From Plumapathes pennacea (Eukaryota > Cnidaria > Anthozoa > Antipatharia > Myriopathidae), in the NCBI GenBank assembly GCA_964036295.1, contig OZ038466.1, forward strand, positions 23,488,597 through 23,552,596: DNA of 64,000 nucleotides. The letters run 5' to 3'. The translations under genes and the position numbers were made by a program. This document shows, one piece after another, positions 32,186 through 43,806 of this stretch. Below the pieces are notes generated by a model. That model searched no databases. It was not told the origin of the DNA and saw nothing but the letters and a program-made list of their open reading frames with translations. Within the stretch, counting starts at the first letter, position 1. Each line of letters opens with the position of its first letter.

Positions 32186-32872
32186 ATGGCGTCCAAAGGA
32201 TCCGCTCGTACAAGATCCAGTTCTAACTTGGAATCTTCTATGAGTGAGCAAATACAAGAGTTATTCAACACTGAATTAAATAAATATCTTCAATCCGCTG
32301 GATTTCAAGAAATATTGAGCCAAACGCTGAAGTGCGCCATCGACGAAGCTGTCGAAGCGGCAACGAAGCCGCTCAAAGAAAAGATCAACAATCTTGAGAG
32401 CCAGCTCTTTCTAATACGGGAGAAGACCAATGACAACGAGCAATATTCCCGACGTTGTAACGTTCGCATAACTGGAATTGAGGAAGATGAGCAAGAAGAT
32501 TGCTATGGAAAGGTAATTGCCTTCTGTGACAAGGAATTGGGGGTTAAAATCGATCAACATGAAATCGATCGAGCACACCGTGTTGGGAGACCCAAAGCTG
32601 ATGGTTCACGCTCGATGATCGTCAGACTTAAGAGCTATCGAACGAAGATCCTAGTAATGAAGAACAGAAGGAAACTGAAAGGAAAGAACTTATACGTAAA
32701 TGAGGATCTAACAAAACCGAACCAGGAACTCTATATGCAAGTTCGCAAAGATTTCCGCGATGTGGGCCTTTCATACACTCGGGACGGAGCCATCTTTATT
32801 AAACGGCGTGATGATTGGAGAATACTCCGTATTAGACGCAAGGAAGACCTGTTGAGTATCTCGCAACGTTAG
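32186..32872 (+). CDS. LINE ORF1 protein, coiled-coil plus RRM-like RNA-binding region, 228 aa
   Basis: The start is ATG at 32186 (caacATGgcg); upstream in-frame sequence lacks another ATG. The N-terminal third is Ser-rich, followed by a helical, probably coiled-coil segment (KEKINNLESQLFLIREKTND). A region typical of L1-type ORF1 RNA-binding domains follows (CNVRITGIEE, DRAHRVGRP, SMIVRLKSY, LKGKNLYVNEDLT). ORF1 proteins bind LINE RNA as chaperones in the ribonucleoprotein. The separate frame and 250-bp spacer before ORF2 imply reinitiation or another coupling. The protein appears complete. Confidence 0.85.
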   Translation: MASKGSARTRSSSNLESSMSEQIQELFNTELNKYLQSAGFQEILSQTLKCAIDEAVEAATKPLKEKINNLESQLFLIREKTNDNEQYSRRCNVRITGIEEDEQEDCYGKVIAFCDKELGVKIDQHEIDRAHRVGRPKADGSRSMIVRLKSYRTKILVMKNRRKLKGKNLYVNEDLTKPNQELYMQVRKDFRDVGLSYTRDGAIFIKRRDDWRILRIRRKEDLLSISQR

Positions 32873-33122
32873 ACTGTGGCCTTGTGTCTTTAGACACCTA
32901 GCTCTATGACTCTCTTTGCTAGTTGTGTTCTTTTTACTATGTACTTCGTACCTACTTTTTTGTTCCAATTTTGTATCTATTTTTGTGCTAGTTGTGTTCA
33001 TAGCGTGGTTTGTTGTGTTCTGTCTTGTGTTTTCACCCTGGTAGATGCATTTTTCCTTTGCCAAGTAGTACGTGCGCAACAAGAGGTAAGCAGTCATATT
33101 TTTCTACTTTGGCTCCCACTAG

Positions 33123-36100
33123 ATGGGGGTTGATCTAGTAAGTTATAGGGCAGCAATCGGGCTGTTTAACAGTCGATATCTACTTCTGACTTACAAGTTG
33201 CTTTTCACTTTATCGTTATCTTCACTTGTAAACTTTAGTGCACTTGTATGTTTCTTAGCATTTTTGATTTTATTATCCGGAAACGTTCACCCAAACCCAG
33301 GTCCCAGTCAACTTTGCATTTCCCTTGCACACTTGAATGCCCGTAGCCTTTGCTCTAGTGATAAACTCCACGAAATCTCCGCTCTCACTATTCTGCATAA
33401 ATTTGATATTCTAGCCATAACTGAAACCTGGCTCAGTGTCAATATTACTGATGATTCAGTTCTTATTCCGGGCTACAGTGCTCCTTTACGAAAAGATCGA
33501 ATCGCAGGTAGAGGTGGTGGAGTTGCAATTTACTTGGCCGATCATCTTTTCTACAAAAGGAGAACAGATTTTGAAAATGATAATTTAGAATTAATTTGGG
33601 TCGAAGTTATCATAAAAAATTTCAAACTTCTTTGTGGTGTTTGTTATCGACCACCAAATTCATCTTCTGAAAGTGTTGGCGCATTATTTGACTTCTTACA
33701 GAATTCTTTTGATCTCATAAATGCTAATGGTTTTTCATCAGTTGTTCTTACGGGTGATTTTAATGCTCATTATAACTTCGTGGATACTCCATCTCCTAGC
33801 ACAGACACTGGTTTGAAGCTTTATAGTTTTTTGGAATGTAATAACCTCTTTCAGCTTATTGAGGAACCAACGCGAATTACCCAGTCAACCGAATCAATCC
33901 TTGACCTTATTATTTCTGATTCACCAGGTTACTTTATTTCATCTGGAACCCTCAGTCCTCCTGCTAATTGCGACCACAATGTTATCTTTGGCAAATTTGC
34001 TATTCCCATCAATAAGCCGAAATGCTTTCAAAGAAGTGTCTGGAACTTCAAAAATGTGAATGTCGAACAATTAAACGAGGCTCTTTTAAATGCAAACTGG
34101 GACCAGGGGTTTCAACCTAACGAAGGCAATATTGACACTGTTTATGATAAATGGTTAGCAGTCTTTCGATCTATTGTGGAGAGTTTTATCCCTCACAAAA
34201 ATGTCGTCATCCGTCCAAACGACAAATCATGGATGAATGGACATATTCGTCGCGCCATGCGCAAACGTGATCGCCTTTTAAAGAAATATTCAAGGAATAA
34301 ACTTGCCTTGCACTGGGAAAAGTATCGCCTACAAAGGAATCTAGTCGTATCACTGATTCGCAAAGCAAAATCACAATACGATAAAAATATTAATGAAACA
34401 TTGATGGATCCAACTTTGTCTCCAAAGAAATGGTGGAACATTGTCAAGTCGTTTTATGGCCGCAAAACGTATTCATCCATCCCAGCTCTTATTGAAGGCA
34501 ATGCACTTATCTATGACCCTATAGAAAAAGCCGAAACCTTTAACAAATTCTTTATAAGCCAGACATTTTTAGATGGCTCCAGCTTATTAGAGCCACCTCA
34601 ATTAGCTCCTTTTACTGCAGAGACAATATCAAATTTGCAATTCTCTGAACAAAAAGTTCGCAATCTTTTATGTGAGGTAAATATCTCCAAAGCATGTGGT
34701 TTTGACGGAATCAGTAATAAATTAATTAAAATTTGTAGTCCTGGTATTTACCGTTCGTTTGCACGTCTAATCAACACGTCGCTGTCTCTTGGTCAATTTC
34801 CTAAATGCTGGAAATTTGCAAATGTGCTGCCTCTATTTAAAAAAGACAATCGACAGTTAAAACTTAACTATCGTCCCGTCTCACTTCTACCATGTCTTAG
34901 CAAAATTTGCGAAAAGCTGGTCTTTACTAAACTCTATCAATTTCTCGAACATATCGGTTTCTTTTTTCGCTTCCAGTCGGGATTTCGTCCAGGCGACTCA
35001 ACAGTGATGCAGCTAACTTACATTGTTCACAAGATCTATGAAGCCTTTGAAAGGGGGAATGAAGTTAGGGCTGTTTTCTTAGATATTTCCAAAGCTTTTG
35101 ACAAAGTTTGGCACAAAGGATTATTAGCAAAACTACGCCATATAGGTGTTAGTGGTTCTTTGCTTTCTTGGTTTGAAAGTTACCTCTCTGAAAGAGAGCA
35201 GAGAGTGGTCATTGAGGGATTTAATTCTTCCTGGAGCGGGATTCGTGCAGGAGTTCCTCAAGGTTCGGTTCTTGGTCCCCTTCTCTTTTTAATCTATATA
35301 AATGATATTCAATCTAACGTCCAGTCATCCTGTTTTCTATTTGCGGATGATTCATTTTTGTTGGAGGAAGTTACTAGCTCACCCGATGTTTCAGCACTTC
35401 GCTTAAACCAAGATCTTCAGTCTATTATGTCTTGGTCTAAGCAGTGGTTGGTAACCATGAATGAATCAAAAACTAAATCAATGTTGTTTTCTCTTAAAAG
35501 AGGAAATCCATTTCACCCCCCATTAACTCTAAACGACATTACAATTGATGAAGTTAGTAGTCATGAGCACTTAGGACTCACTCTGTTATCAAATATGTCT
35601 TGGCGTGCACATATCCTCAACATACATCAAAAAGCTTCAAAAAAATTGAACTTATTGAAAGGTCTTAAATTTAAACTTTCTAGAAGTACTCTCGAAATAC
35701 TCTACAAATTACTAGTTCGTTCCAACATGGAGTATGCAGACGTTGTCTGGGACGGCTGCACTTTGGGTGAACGTGACCTTTTAGAAAATCTCCAGTACGA
35801 GGCAGCACGGGTAGTTACAGGTGCCATGAAAGGTACTCATAGAGAAAACGTTCTGAATGATGTCGCTTGGCAGAAGTTGCAACACCGACGTGTTATTCAT
35901 AAATTAATATTGATTTACAAAATAATTAATAAGCTAACACCCAATTATCTTAATGATTTGTGTCCTTCTTATGTAAGTCAGCGTACCAATTACAATCTCC
36001 GTACAAGTAATGATCTAAATCTCCCTGCTCCTCGTACTGAGAGATTTAAAAATTCCTTTCTTTATTCAACTATTTCATCTTGGAATTCCTTACCATTGTC

Positions 36101-36539
36101 AATTAGATCAAGTCCTTCGTTAGCATCATTTAAAATGAAGTTGTTTCACTTAAGGTTATTTAGTATACCTACGCTAAATCAACTGGTTTATGTCGGTGAC
36201 CGTTTTCCTGCTGTCCTACATACTAGGCTTCGTTTAGGTAATAGTACACTGAATCATGATCTTTTTCTAAAAAACTGTGTTCCCTCTCCCGCTTGTAAGT
36301 GCGGTTCTCCAAGAGAAACTAGAAGCCACTTTCTTCTTTTCTGTCCCAGATTTGCTGCCCTCCGTACTGAACTGCTTACCTCTATTGCGCAGGTTGCCGG
36401 TCATACTTGGGCTAATTCGACTTTATCGAACAAAGTTAACTGGCTCTTAAATGGTTTCCCAGGCTTAGATTATGATTCAAATGCTTTTATTTTTAAATCA
36501 GTACAATCTTTCCTAATGCAAACCAAGCGTTTTTGCTAG
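33123..36539 (+). CDS. LINE ORF2: AP-endonuclease / reverse transcriptase, 1138 aa
   Basis: This enzyme nicks target DNA and copies the LINE RNA in place. Residues 1-61 hold a hydrophobic stretch followed by NVHPNPGP (54-61), a 2A-like motif. An exonuclease-endonuclease-phosphatase domain spans about 65-295, with catalytic-type residues N72, E101, GDFN (211-214) and DH (284-285). Reverse transcriptase spans about 560-830: YRPVSLLP (583-590), FLDISKAFD with D654, the GVPQGSVLGPLLF motif and FADD (740-743). A C-terminal Cys/His motif (CKCGSPRETRSHFLLFC) follows. The frame is continuous and all catalytic motifs are present, so the copy may be functional. Taxonomic placement is CR1/L2/Jockey-like by FADD and domain order; RTE is unlikely because ORF1 is present. 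Confidence 0.93.
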   Translation: MGVDLVSYRAAIGLFNSRYLLLTYKLLFTLSLSSLVNFSALVCFLAFLILLSGNVHPNPGPSQLCISLAHLNARSLCSSDKLHEISALTILHKFDILAITETWLSVNITDDSVLIPGYSAPLRKDRIAGRGGGVAIYLADHLFYKRRTDFENDNLELIWVEVIIKNFKLLCGVCYRPPNSSSESVGALFDFLQNSFDLINANGFSSVVLTGDFNAHYNFVDTPSPSTDTGLKLYSFLECNNLFQLIEEPTRITQSTESILDLIISDSPGYFISSGTLSPPANCDHNVIFGKFAIPINKPKCFQRSVWNFKNVNVEQLNEALLNANWDQGFQPNEGNIDTVYDKWLAVFRSIVESFIPHKNVVIRPNDKSWMNGHIRRAMRKRDRLLKKYSRNKLALHWEKYRLQRNLVVSLIRKAKSQYDKNINETLMDPTLSPKKWWNIVKSFYGRKTYSSIPALIEGNALIYDPIEKAETFNKFFISQTFLDGSSLLEPPQLAPFTAETISNLQFSEQKVRNLLCEVNISKACGFDGISNKLIKICSPGIYRSFARLINTSLSLGQFPKCWKFANVLPLFKKDNRQLKLNYRPVSLLPCLSKICEKLVFTKLYQFLEHIGFFFRFQSGFRPGDSTVMQLTYIVHKIYEAFERGNEVRAVFLDISKAFDKVWHKGLLAKLRHIGVSGSLLSWFESYLSEREQRVVIEGFNSSWSGIRAGVPQGSVLGPLLFLIYINDIQSNVQSSCFLFADDSFLLEEVTSSPDVSALRLNQDLQSIMSWSKQWLVTMNESKTKSMLFSLKRGNPFHPPLTLNDITIDEVSSHEHLGLTLLSNMSWRAHILNIHQKASKKLNLLKGLKFKLSRSTLEILYKLLVRSNMEYADVVWDGCTLGERDLLENLQYEAARVVTGAMKGTHRENVLNDVAWQKLQHRRVIHKLILIYKIINKLTPNYLNDLCPSYVSQRTNYNLRTSNDLNLPAPRTERFKNSFLYSTISSWNSLPLSIRSSPSLASFKMKLFHLRLFSIPTLNQLVYVGDRFPAVLHTRLRLGNSTLNHDLFLKNCVPSPACKCGSPRETRSHFLLFCPRFAALRTELLTSIAQVAGHTWANSTLSNKVNWLLNGFPGLDYDSNAFIFKSVQSFLMQTKRFC

Positions 36540-36797
36540 TCTTCATGTCTTTAACTGTTTGTTCCGTCCTCTAACAGGGTGTTAAATCATTTTCAATTAT
36601 TAGTTGTTGTTTTAACATTATCGCATGTAAATTAGCTTTCTATTTTGTCTTTATGTTTGCTTGTTTTGTTCAGCTCCTTAAAATAATAATTTTTGTATTA
36701 AATTTACGTAAACTCCCTAGATGAGCTGCATTCTGCAGCTCTTGGAGTTAATGTAAAGTTCCAAATATTGTTTAAATAAAAAAAAAAAAAAAAAAAA

Positions 36798-36809
36798 AAC
36801 TCACTCAAT
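36798..36809. other. right target-site duplication of the LINE
   Basis: aactcactcaat directly after the poly-A run, matching 31962-31973. The exact left edge is ambiguous by one or two A. Confidence 0.8.
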
Positions 36810-38145
36810 CATCACGAACTGACAACTGAGAATTTTTAAAGACGACTTTTCAAAAAATCCTTGAGTCAACATAAATAGGTGCTTTTGTACACCAAAAATG
36901 GCAAAATAGGAAAATGAAAAAATGTGAAACGTGCTTTATATGGACAAGAAACGAAATGCCTTAGCGACAAATAACTCAGTACTTACAAGAGTAGTACTTC
37001 TACGAGTCGAATCTTCAAGAAAAAGCCTGAAAAGCGTCCAGCATATGTCAATTCGAACGTTTATCATTCAGCAAACAGATCAATCACCGAGATTTGGTTC
37101 GAAACTTACACAACTGCGTACTTTCGTTCCACACAAATAAGATAACGAAACAATGCAGATGTTGTTGCGAACACCTTTTAACAAATAAGCCAACCGACTA
37201 AGAAGCCGGAACTAGATATACTTACTTTGTACCGAAGTTTTCCCTTAGAGTGGCTGACACGTCAAACTATAAAACAATAGAGTATGAGATAAGTACAAAT
37301 AAATAAATAAATAAATAAATAAATAAATGAATAAACCCTGGTGCCTATTATCTCAGGGTATGTTTATTATTTAATCCTTCCTTTGTTGCATTGCATCCGG
37401 AAATATAACAGTAACTCAGTGATTTTGGTCAATCTTTGAAGAAACTATTTTAAGTAGTAAAGTCAACGTTATTAAAATACTGAGGACGAAATGTGCGGCA
37501 AACTATTTTGGTTTCCATATAATCATTGATACCAGGGTTTGCAGCATACAGGTTGACCACTATGATATAATCCTGCACGTTCGACATTTTTGAGTTTTTG
37601 AGAAAACTTTTGATTTCGAAGATGTTAACAAGCAAGGATCTTTCGGGAGAATGCGATCAAAGAATAACATGTAATTGGTTTTAACTTGTCTCTTGCCTAC
37701 CCAACGTGTTAACCTGAACCCCCTTTGCAAACTAACAGCAAAACCACAAGAAATTATTTGCTCACTCCGATATATGTTTTCGGTTTAAAATGTGCTATCA
37801 TAAAATAACAATGGTAGTTCTTACCGTTGAACTTGTCTGTGGTATTATCTCCAATGATCACAATTGTTGGCATGAAATGGGGCTTGAAGAGGTTTATCGA
37901 CGAACCTGTTGCAGAACTTTGCAGGAACTAGCGAAGCCTGGGGACAAAATCGAGACGAAACGCATTGCACATGTACACCACAAAATTAATTACCGCGGAA
38001 ACGCCGCGCAGGGTTGTTATAACGAACACAACTTCCGGCGGGGATTTTGAAAAAAATAAGGCGAAGAAACAAAAGATAACCTCAGTAATTCTAGGGTTAG
38101 AAGTTTCATAATTTTACTTTCATTGACCTTTTTGCATACACTGTC

Positions 38146-39960
38146 GTGCTTACACCCGAAGCGAAAATTGCGAAAAATGTTCGTCCTTGTCAAAGTATCT
38201 ATGCTACGTACAGTGAAAGTAGTAGAAGGCAGGACACTGCACTCAAGGTGAAAAGACCGGCCAAACAAAGCAGTGTAAAGGAAGCTTGTATTCGTTGTCA
38301 GAAAGACTGGCCAGAAATTCTGAGCTCCCGGTAAAGTTTCTAAAATTAGATTCGGTAAAGGGAGCCAAATGTAAAGGTGAAGAAAAAGTGAAGAAAGGAA
38401 ACTACACAAGGCAGGAAGGACCAATAAGGGCGAACAAGTAACAATAGAATCACTCAGACGTCAGGCCACGATTTGACGTGAAAGGTGTTTCAAATGACAC
38501 TAATACTACAAAACTTTATTCAAAAAGCTGCAATTTATGACTTGGAGTTTTCACCACCTCGGAGTCATAAAACATTCAGACAATTTCATCATCCTGGGGA
38601 TCATCAACATTTTCAGACACTTTTACCACTGAGGCAGTGCATGTTGAGGTAGCTTGGGTTGGACTGCAGTTCTGAACCACACGAACAAACATTTCATAAG
38701 TGTGTGCAGTTGTCAATAGAAATATCTGAAGAGAAACGAATCCATTCAAATGGGGTAATTACATTTGATCCAACAAACAGTTTTTCAGTAAAAAAGTTCA
38801 AATAGATTCCGCGCACGTTGTTGGACGTATTGGAACGTACTGTAGTGGTCGTGCAGACACTATATTGACTCTGTTTCCAAAGTAGTTCATTTGCCTAGGA
38901 TCTCCTTCAATCATTCTTCCTTTACGGTAAACTTGAGCCATTTACTTTTTTCTTTCTCAAAACGGAAGTTGATCACATCTACGCGCCTTCAAAGTTCTAA
39001 AAACGTTTTAGTTCACGCTGTGATGAGAGGATTCTTTGATAATGTTTTTTGAATGCAGTGCTACAAACCCAAATACCATCTTTTAATGGACGATCAACGC
39101 TTCTTCAGCCGGCAAGCAGACTGAAGCTATTTCCTTTAGTTTTGGCTTTAGTTTTCACTGCTTTTGTTTTCTGTACAACACGTCCCTTGAAGTCAAATCG
39201 TTGAAGATGGTTGAGCAGTTCGAAACCAACACAGAAGAGAGCTTCACTTTCATAAAAAAAACTGTCTCTATTTCACGTGACCCCACCAGATTGTTTATCG
39301 TGTTTAAATGAATCATTTATGCAAAGGTATTACTTTTGATACTTGTCATTTGCACTTACATACATTTTTTGAAAAAGTGAACAGAAGCAATATTCTCCTA
39401 TACGGGCCTCGCTTTCCGAATTCATCAACTTTAGACCAGGGGTGTGGGCTTCCCCCCCCCCCCCCCCCCCCCCCCCTCCCCCCCTTTTTAATAGGATTTG
39501 TGATACGTGAGAGGAATTGAATATGGCGAATGATTAATAATAGAATGCAAAATTTTGTGTAGTTGTATTATTATTCCTAACCCGAAAACTATGTGCAAGC
39601 ACAGCGACCCAACTCATTGAATTACACGAACTAACAACTGAGAATTTTTGAAGATGACTTTTCAAAAAATCCTTGAGTCAACATAAATAGGTGCTTTTAT
39701 ACACCAAATGTGGCGAAATAGAGAAATGAAAAAAGTGTCAAACGTGCTTTTTATGGACAAGGAACGAAATGCCTTAGCGACAAATAACTCAGTACTTACA
39801 AGAGAAGTATTTTTACCAGCCGAACCTTCAAGGAATAGCTTGAAAAGCGTCTCACATATCATAAATTCGGACATTTATCATTCAGCAAACAGATCAGTCA
39901 CCAAGATTTGGTTCGAAACTTGCACAACTGCGTACTTTCGTTCCACACAAATAAGATAAC
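38146..39960 (+). pseudogene. macrosatellite exon pair X-Y, unit copy with broken Y
   Basis: Exon X is open from 38146 (GTG, not ATG, here) to the donor at about 38332. The downstream exon Y equivalent (from about 39799) hits a stop after about 15 codons because the spacing has changed, so this copy is not coding as arranged. Confidence 0.35.
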
Positions 39961-40893
39961 GAAACAATGCAGATGTTGTTGCGAACAAAAATAAGCCAAC
40001 TGACTAAGAAGCCGGAACTAGATATACTTACTTTGTACCGAAGTTTTCCCTTAGAGTGGCTGACACGTCAAACTATAAAACAATAGAGTACGAGATAAGT
40101 AAAAAATAAATAAATAAATCTCAGGGTATGTTTATTATTTTCCTTCTTGTGTTGCATTGCATCCGGAAATAAAACAGTAAATCAGTGATTTTGATCAATC
40201 TTTGAGGAAACTATTTTAAGTGGTAAAGTCAACGTTATTAAAATACTGTAGACGAAATGTGCGGCAAACTATTTTGGTTTCCATATAATCGTTGATACCA
40301 GGGTTCGCAGTATACGGGTTGGCGGGTTCGGCATTTTTGAGTTTTTGAGAGAACTTTTGAGTTGGAAGATATTAACAAGCAAGGATCGTGTGGGAGAATG
40401 CAATCGAAAAATGATATGTAATTGGTTCTAACTTGTTTATTACCTACCCAACGTGTCAGCCTAAACCCCCTTTGAATACTAACAGCAAAACCACAAGAAA
40501 TTATTCGCTCACTCCGATATATGTTTTCGGTTTAAAACGTGTTGTTATCATACAATAATAATAGTTCTTACCGTTGAACTTCGCTGTGGTATTTTATCCA
40601 ATGATCACAATATTGTTGGCACAAAGCGGGGCATGAAAAGGTTTATCGACAAACCTGTTGCAGAACTTTGCAGGAACTAGCGAAGCCTGGGGGACAAGAT
40701 TGAGACAAAACGCATTGCGCATATGCACCACAAAATTACTTCCGCGGAAACGCCGCGCAGGGTTGTTATAACATACACAACTTCCGGCGGGGATTTTGAA
40801 AAAGATAAGACGTAGAAACAAAAGATAACCTCAGAAATTCTAGGGTTAGAAGTTTCATAATTTTACTTTCATCGATCTTTTTGCATCACTGTC

Positions 40894-42878
40894 ATGCTTG
40901 CACCCGAAGCTAAAATTGCGAAAAATGTTCGTCCTTGTCAAAGTATTTATGCTACGTACAGTGAAAGTAGTAAAAGGCAGGACACTGCACTCAAGGTGAA
41001 AAGACCGGCCAAACAAAGCAGTGTAAAGGAAGCTTGTATTCGTTGTCAGAAAGACTGGCCAGAAATTCTGAGCTCCCGGTAAAGTTTCTAAAATTAGATT
41101 CGGTAAAGGGAGCCAAATGTGAAGATGAAGAAAAAGTGAAGAAAGGAAACTACACAAGGCAGGAAGGACTAATAAGGGCGAACAACTAACAATAGAATCA
41201 CTCAGACGTCACGCCGCAATTTGACGTGAAAGGTGTTTCAAATGACACTAATACTACAAAACTTTATTCAGAAAACTGCAATTTATGACTTGGAGTTTTC
41301 ACCACCTCGGAGTCATAAAACATTCAGACAATTTCACCATCCTGGGGATCATCAACATTTTCAGACACTTTTACCACTGAGGCAGTGCATGTTGAAGTAG
41401 CTTGGGTTGGACTGCAGTCCTGAACCACACGAACAAATATTTCATAAGTGTGTGCAGTTGTCAATAGAAATATCTGAAGAGAAACGAATCCATTCAAATG
41501 GAGTGATTACATTTGATCCAAAAACAGTTTTTCAGTAAAAAAGTTCAAATAGATTCCGCGCACGTTGTTGGACGTATTGGAACGTACTGTAGTGGTCGTG
41601 CAGACACTATATTGACTCTGTTTCCAAAGTAGTTCATTTGCCTAGGATCTCCTTCAATCATTCTTCCTTTACGGTAAACTTGAGCCATTTACTTTTTTCT
41701 TTCTCAAAAAGGAAGTTGATTACATCTACGCGCCTTCAAAGTTCTAAAAACGTTTTAGTTCACGCTGTGATGAGAGGATTCTTTGATAATGTTTTTTGAA
41801 TGCAGTGCTACAAAACCAAATACCATCTTTTGATGGACGATCAACTTTACTTCAGCCGGAAAGCAGACTGAAGCTATTTCCTTTAGTTTTGGCTTTAGTT
41901 TTCACTGCTTTTGTTTTCTGTACAACACGTCATTAGAAGTCAAATCGTTGAAAATGGTTGAGCAGTTCGAAACTAACACAGAAAAGAGCTTCACTTTCAT
42001 AAAAAAACTGTCTCTATTTCCCGTGACCCCACCAGATTGTTTATCGTGTTTAAATGAATCATTTATGCAAAGGGTATTACTTTTGATACTTGTCATTTGC
42101 ACTTCCATACATTTTTTGAAAAAGTGAAGAGAAGCAATACTCTCCTATACAGGCCTCGCTTTCCGAATTCATCAACTTTATCGTGTTTAAATGGATCATT
42201 TATGCAAAGGGTATTACTTTTGATACTTGTCATTCGTACTTACATACATTTTTTGAAAAGGTGAACAAAAGCAATACTCTCCTATACGGGCCTCGCTTTC
42301 CGAATTAATCAACTTTAGACCAGGAGTGTGGGCTTCCCCCAGTCCCTCCCCCCCCCCCCCCCCTTTCCAATAGGACTTGAGATACGTGAGAGGAATTGAA
42401 CTTGACGAATGATTAAAAATAGAATGCAAAATGTTGTGTAGCTGTATTATATCCTAAACCGAAAACTATAAGCAAGCACAGCGACCCAACTCACTCAATT
42501 AACACGAACTAACAACTGAGAATTTTTGAAGACGACTTTTCAAAAAATCCTTGAGTCATCATAAATAGGTGCTTTTATACACCAAATATGGCGAAATAAG
42601 AAAATGAAAAAAATGTGAAAAGTGCTTTCTATGGACAAGAAACGAAATGCCTTAGCGACAAATAACTCAGTACTTACAAGAGCAGTACTTCCACTAGTCG
42701 AACATTCAAGGAAAAGCCTGAAAAGCGTATAGCATGTCATAAATCAGGACGTTTATCATTCAGCAAACAGATCAATCACCGAGATTTGGTTCGAAACTTA
42801 CACAACTGCGTACTTTCGTTCCACAAAAATAACATAACGAAAGAATGCAAATGTTGTTGCGAACATCTTTTGAAATAA
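40894..42878 (+). CDS. macrosatellite Cys/His-rich protein, exons X and Y (copy 2)
   Basis: Exon X 40894-41078 (61 codons plus two bases, donor ggtaaag) joins exon Y 42671-42878 in phase 2, ending at TAA. Y is Cys/His-rich: ACHKSGRLSFSKQINHRDLV, LHNCVLSFH and CKCCCEH, which looks like a zinc-binding arrangement. X ends with ACIRCQKDWPE. No known family is recognised. The intron of about 1.6 kb holds the most variable part of the unit, including a 137-bp tandem duplication. Upstream exons are not identified, and the ATG at X is replaced by GTG in two other units, so X may start at an acceptor near cacccgaag. Confidence 0.35.
42041..42314. repeat. 137-bp direct duplication inside macrosatellite unit 2
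   Basis: ttatcgtgtttaaatg at 42041 recurs at 42178, followed by the same cattcg/aagggtattac sequence to about 42314. Other units have one copy. It explains most of the extra length (2912 against about 2750 bp) of this unit. Confidence 0.75.
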
Positions 42879-43806
42879 GCCAACTGACTAAGAAGCCGGA
42901 ACTAGATATACTTACTTTGCACCGAAGTTTTCCCTTAGAGTGGCTAACACGTCAAATTATAAAACAATAGAGTATGAGATAAGTAAAAAAATACCAAACC
43001 GGGCTTTAATCTGATGCTAGCCTTGTTATCTCAGGGTATGTTTATTATTTAATCCTTCCTGTGTTGCATTGCATCCGGAAATATAACAGTAAATCAGTGA
43101 TTTTGGTCAATCTTTGAAGAAATTATTTTAAGTGGTAAAGTCAACGTTATTAAAATACTGTGGACGGAATGTGCGGCAAACTATTTTGGTTTCCATATAA
43201 TCGTTGATACCAGGGTTGACCACTATGATGTTATCCTGCGCGTTCGACATTTTTGAGTTTTTGAGAGAACTGTTGACTTCGAAGATGTTAATAAGCAAGG
43301 ATCTTTCGGGAGAATGCAGTCGAAGAATAACATGTAATCGGTTCTAACTTGTTTATTACCTACCTAACGTGTTAGCCTGAACCCCCTTTGAATACTAACA
43401 GCAAAACCACAAGAAATTATTTGCTCACTCCGATATATGTTTTCGGTTTAAAATGTGCTAACATACAATAACAATGATAGTACTTACCGTTGAACTTGTC
43501 TGTGGTATTTTCTCCAATGATCACAATAGCTGGCATGAAGCGAGGCTTAAAGAGGTTTATCGACGAACCTGTTGCAGAACTTTGCAGGAACTAGCGAAGC
43601 CTGGGGACAAGATTGAGACGAAACGCATTGCGCATATGCACCACAAAACTACTTCCGCGGAAACGCCGCGCAGGGTTGTTATAACATACACGACTTCCGG
43701 CGGGGATTTTGAAAAAGATAAGACGTAGAAACAAATGATAACCTCAGTAATTCTAGGGTTAGAAGTTTCATAATTTTACTTTCATCGACCTTTTTGCATC
43801 ACTGTC

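Larger units (their letters stand above)
31974..36797 (+). mobile_element. full-length APE-type LINE (CR1/L2/Jockey group), both ORFs intact
   Basis: The element has a 5' UTR (31974-32185), ORF1 (32186-32872), a spacer of 250 bp, ORF2 (33123-36539), a 3' UTR and a poly-A tail (36777-36797), and is bounded by a 12-bp direct repeat, aactcactcaat. The endonuclease plus FADD-type reverse transcriptase place it among APE-class non-LTR retrotransposons; clade level is uncertain. Intact frames and identical target duplications point to a recent insertion of a potentially active copy. Confidence 0.9.
30800..38420. repeat. second proximal macrosatellite unit, split by a LINE insertion
   Basis: Unit sequence runs 30830-31973 and resumes at 36810-38420. 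Removing the 4.8-kb LINE leaves about 2.8 kb, one unit length, and the breakpoint is a duplicated 12-bp target. The second part includes a tandem (AAAT)n microsatellite at about 37298-37330. Confidence 0.8.

Noticed and set aside
32906-33133. Cys/Phe-rich 75-codon frame between LINE ORF1 and ORF2
   Set aside because: Lies in the inter-ORF spacer and overlaps the ORF2 start; composition reflects a T-rich spacer.
36984-37230. Minus-strand mini-exons with strong GTAAGT donors in the macrosatellite (for example one resembling LEGSTGKSTSL)
   Set aside because: No set of minus-strand exons could be joined in consistent phase, and the P-loop-like match varies between units; the plus-strand X-Y model fits better.
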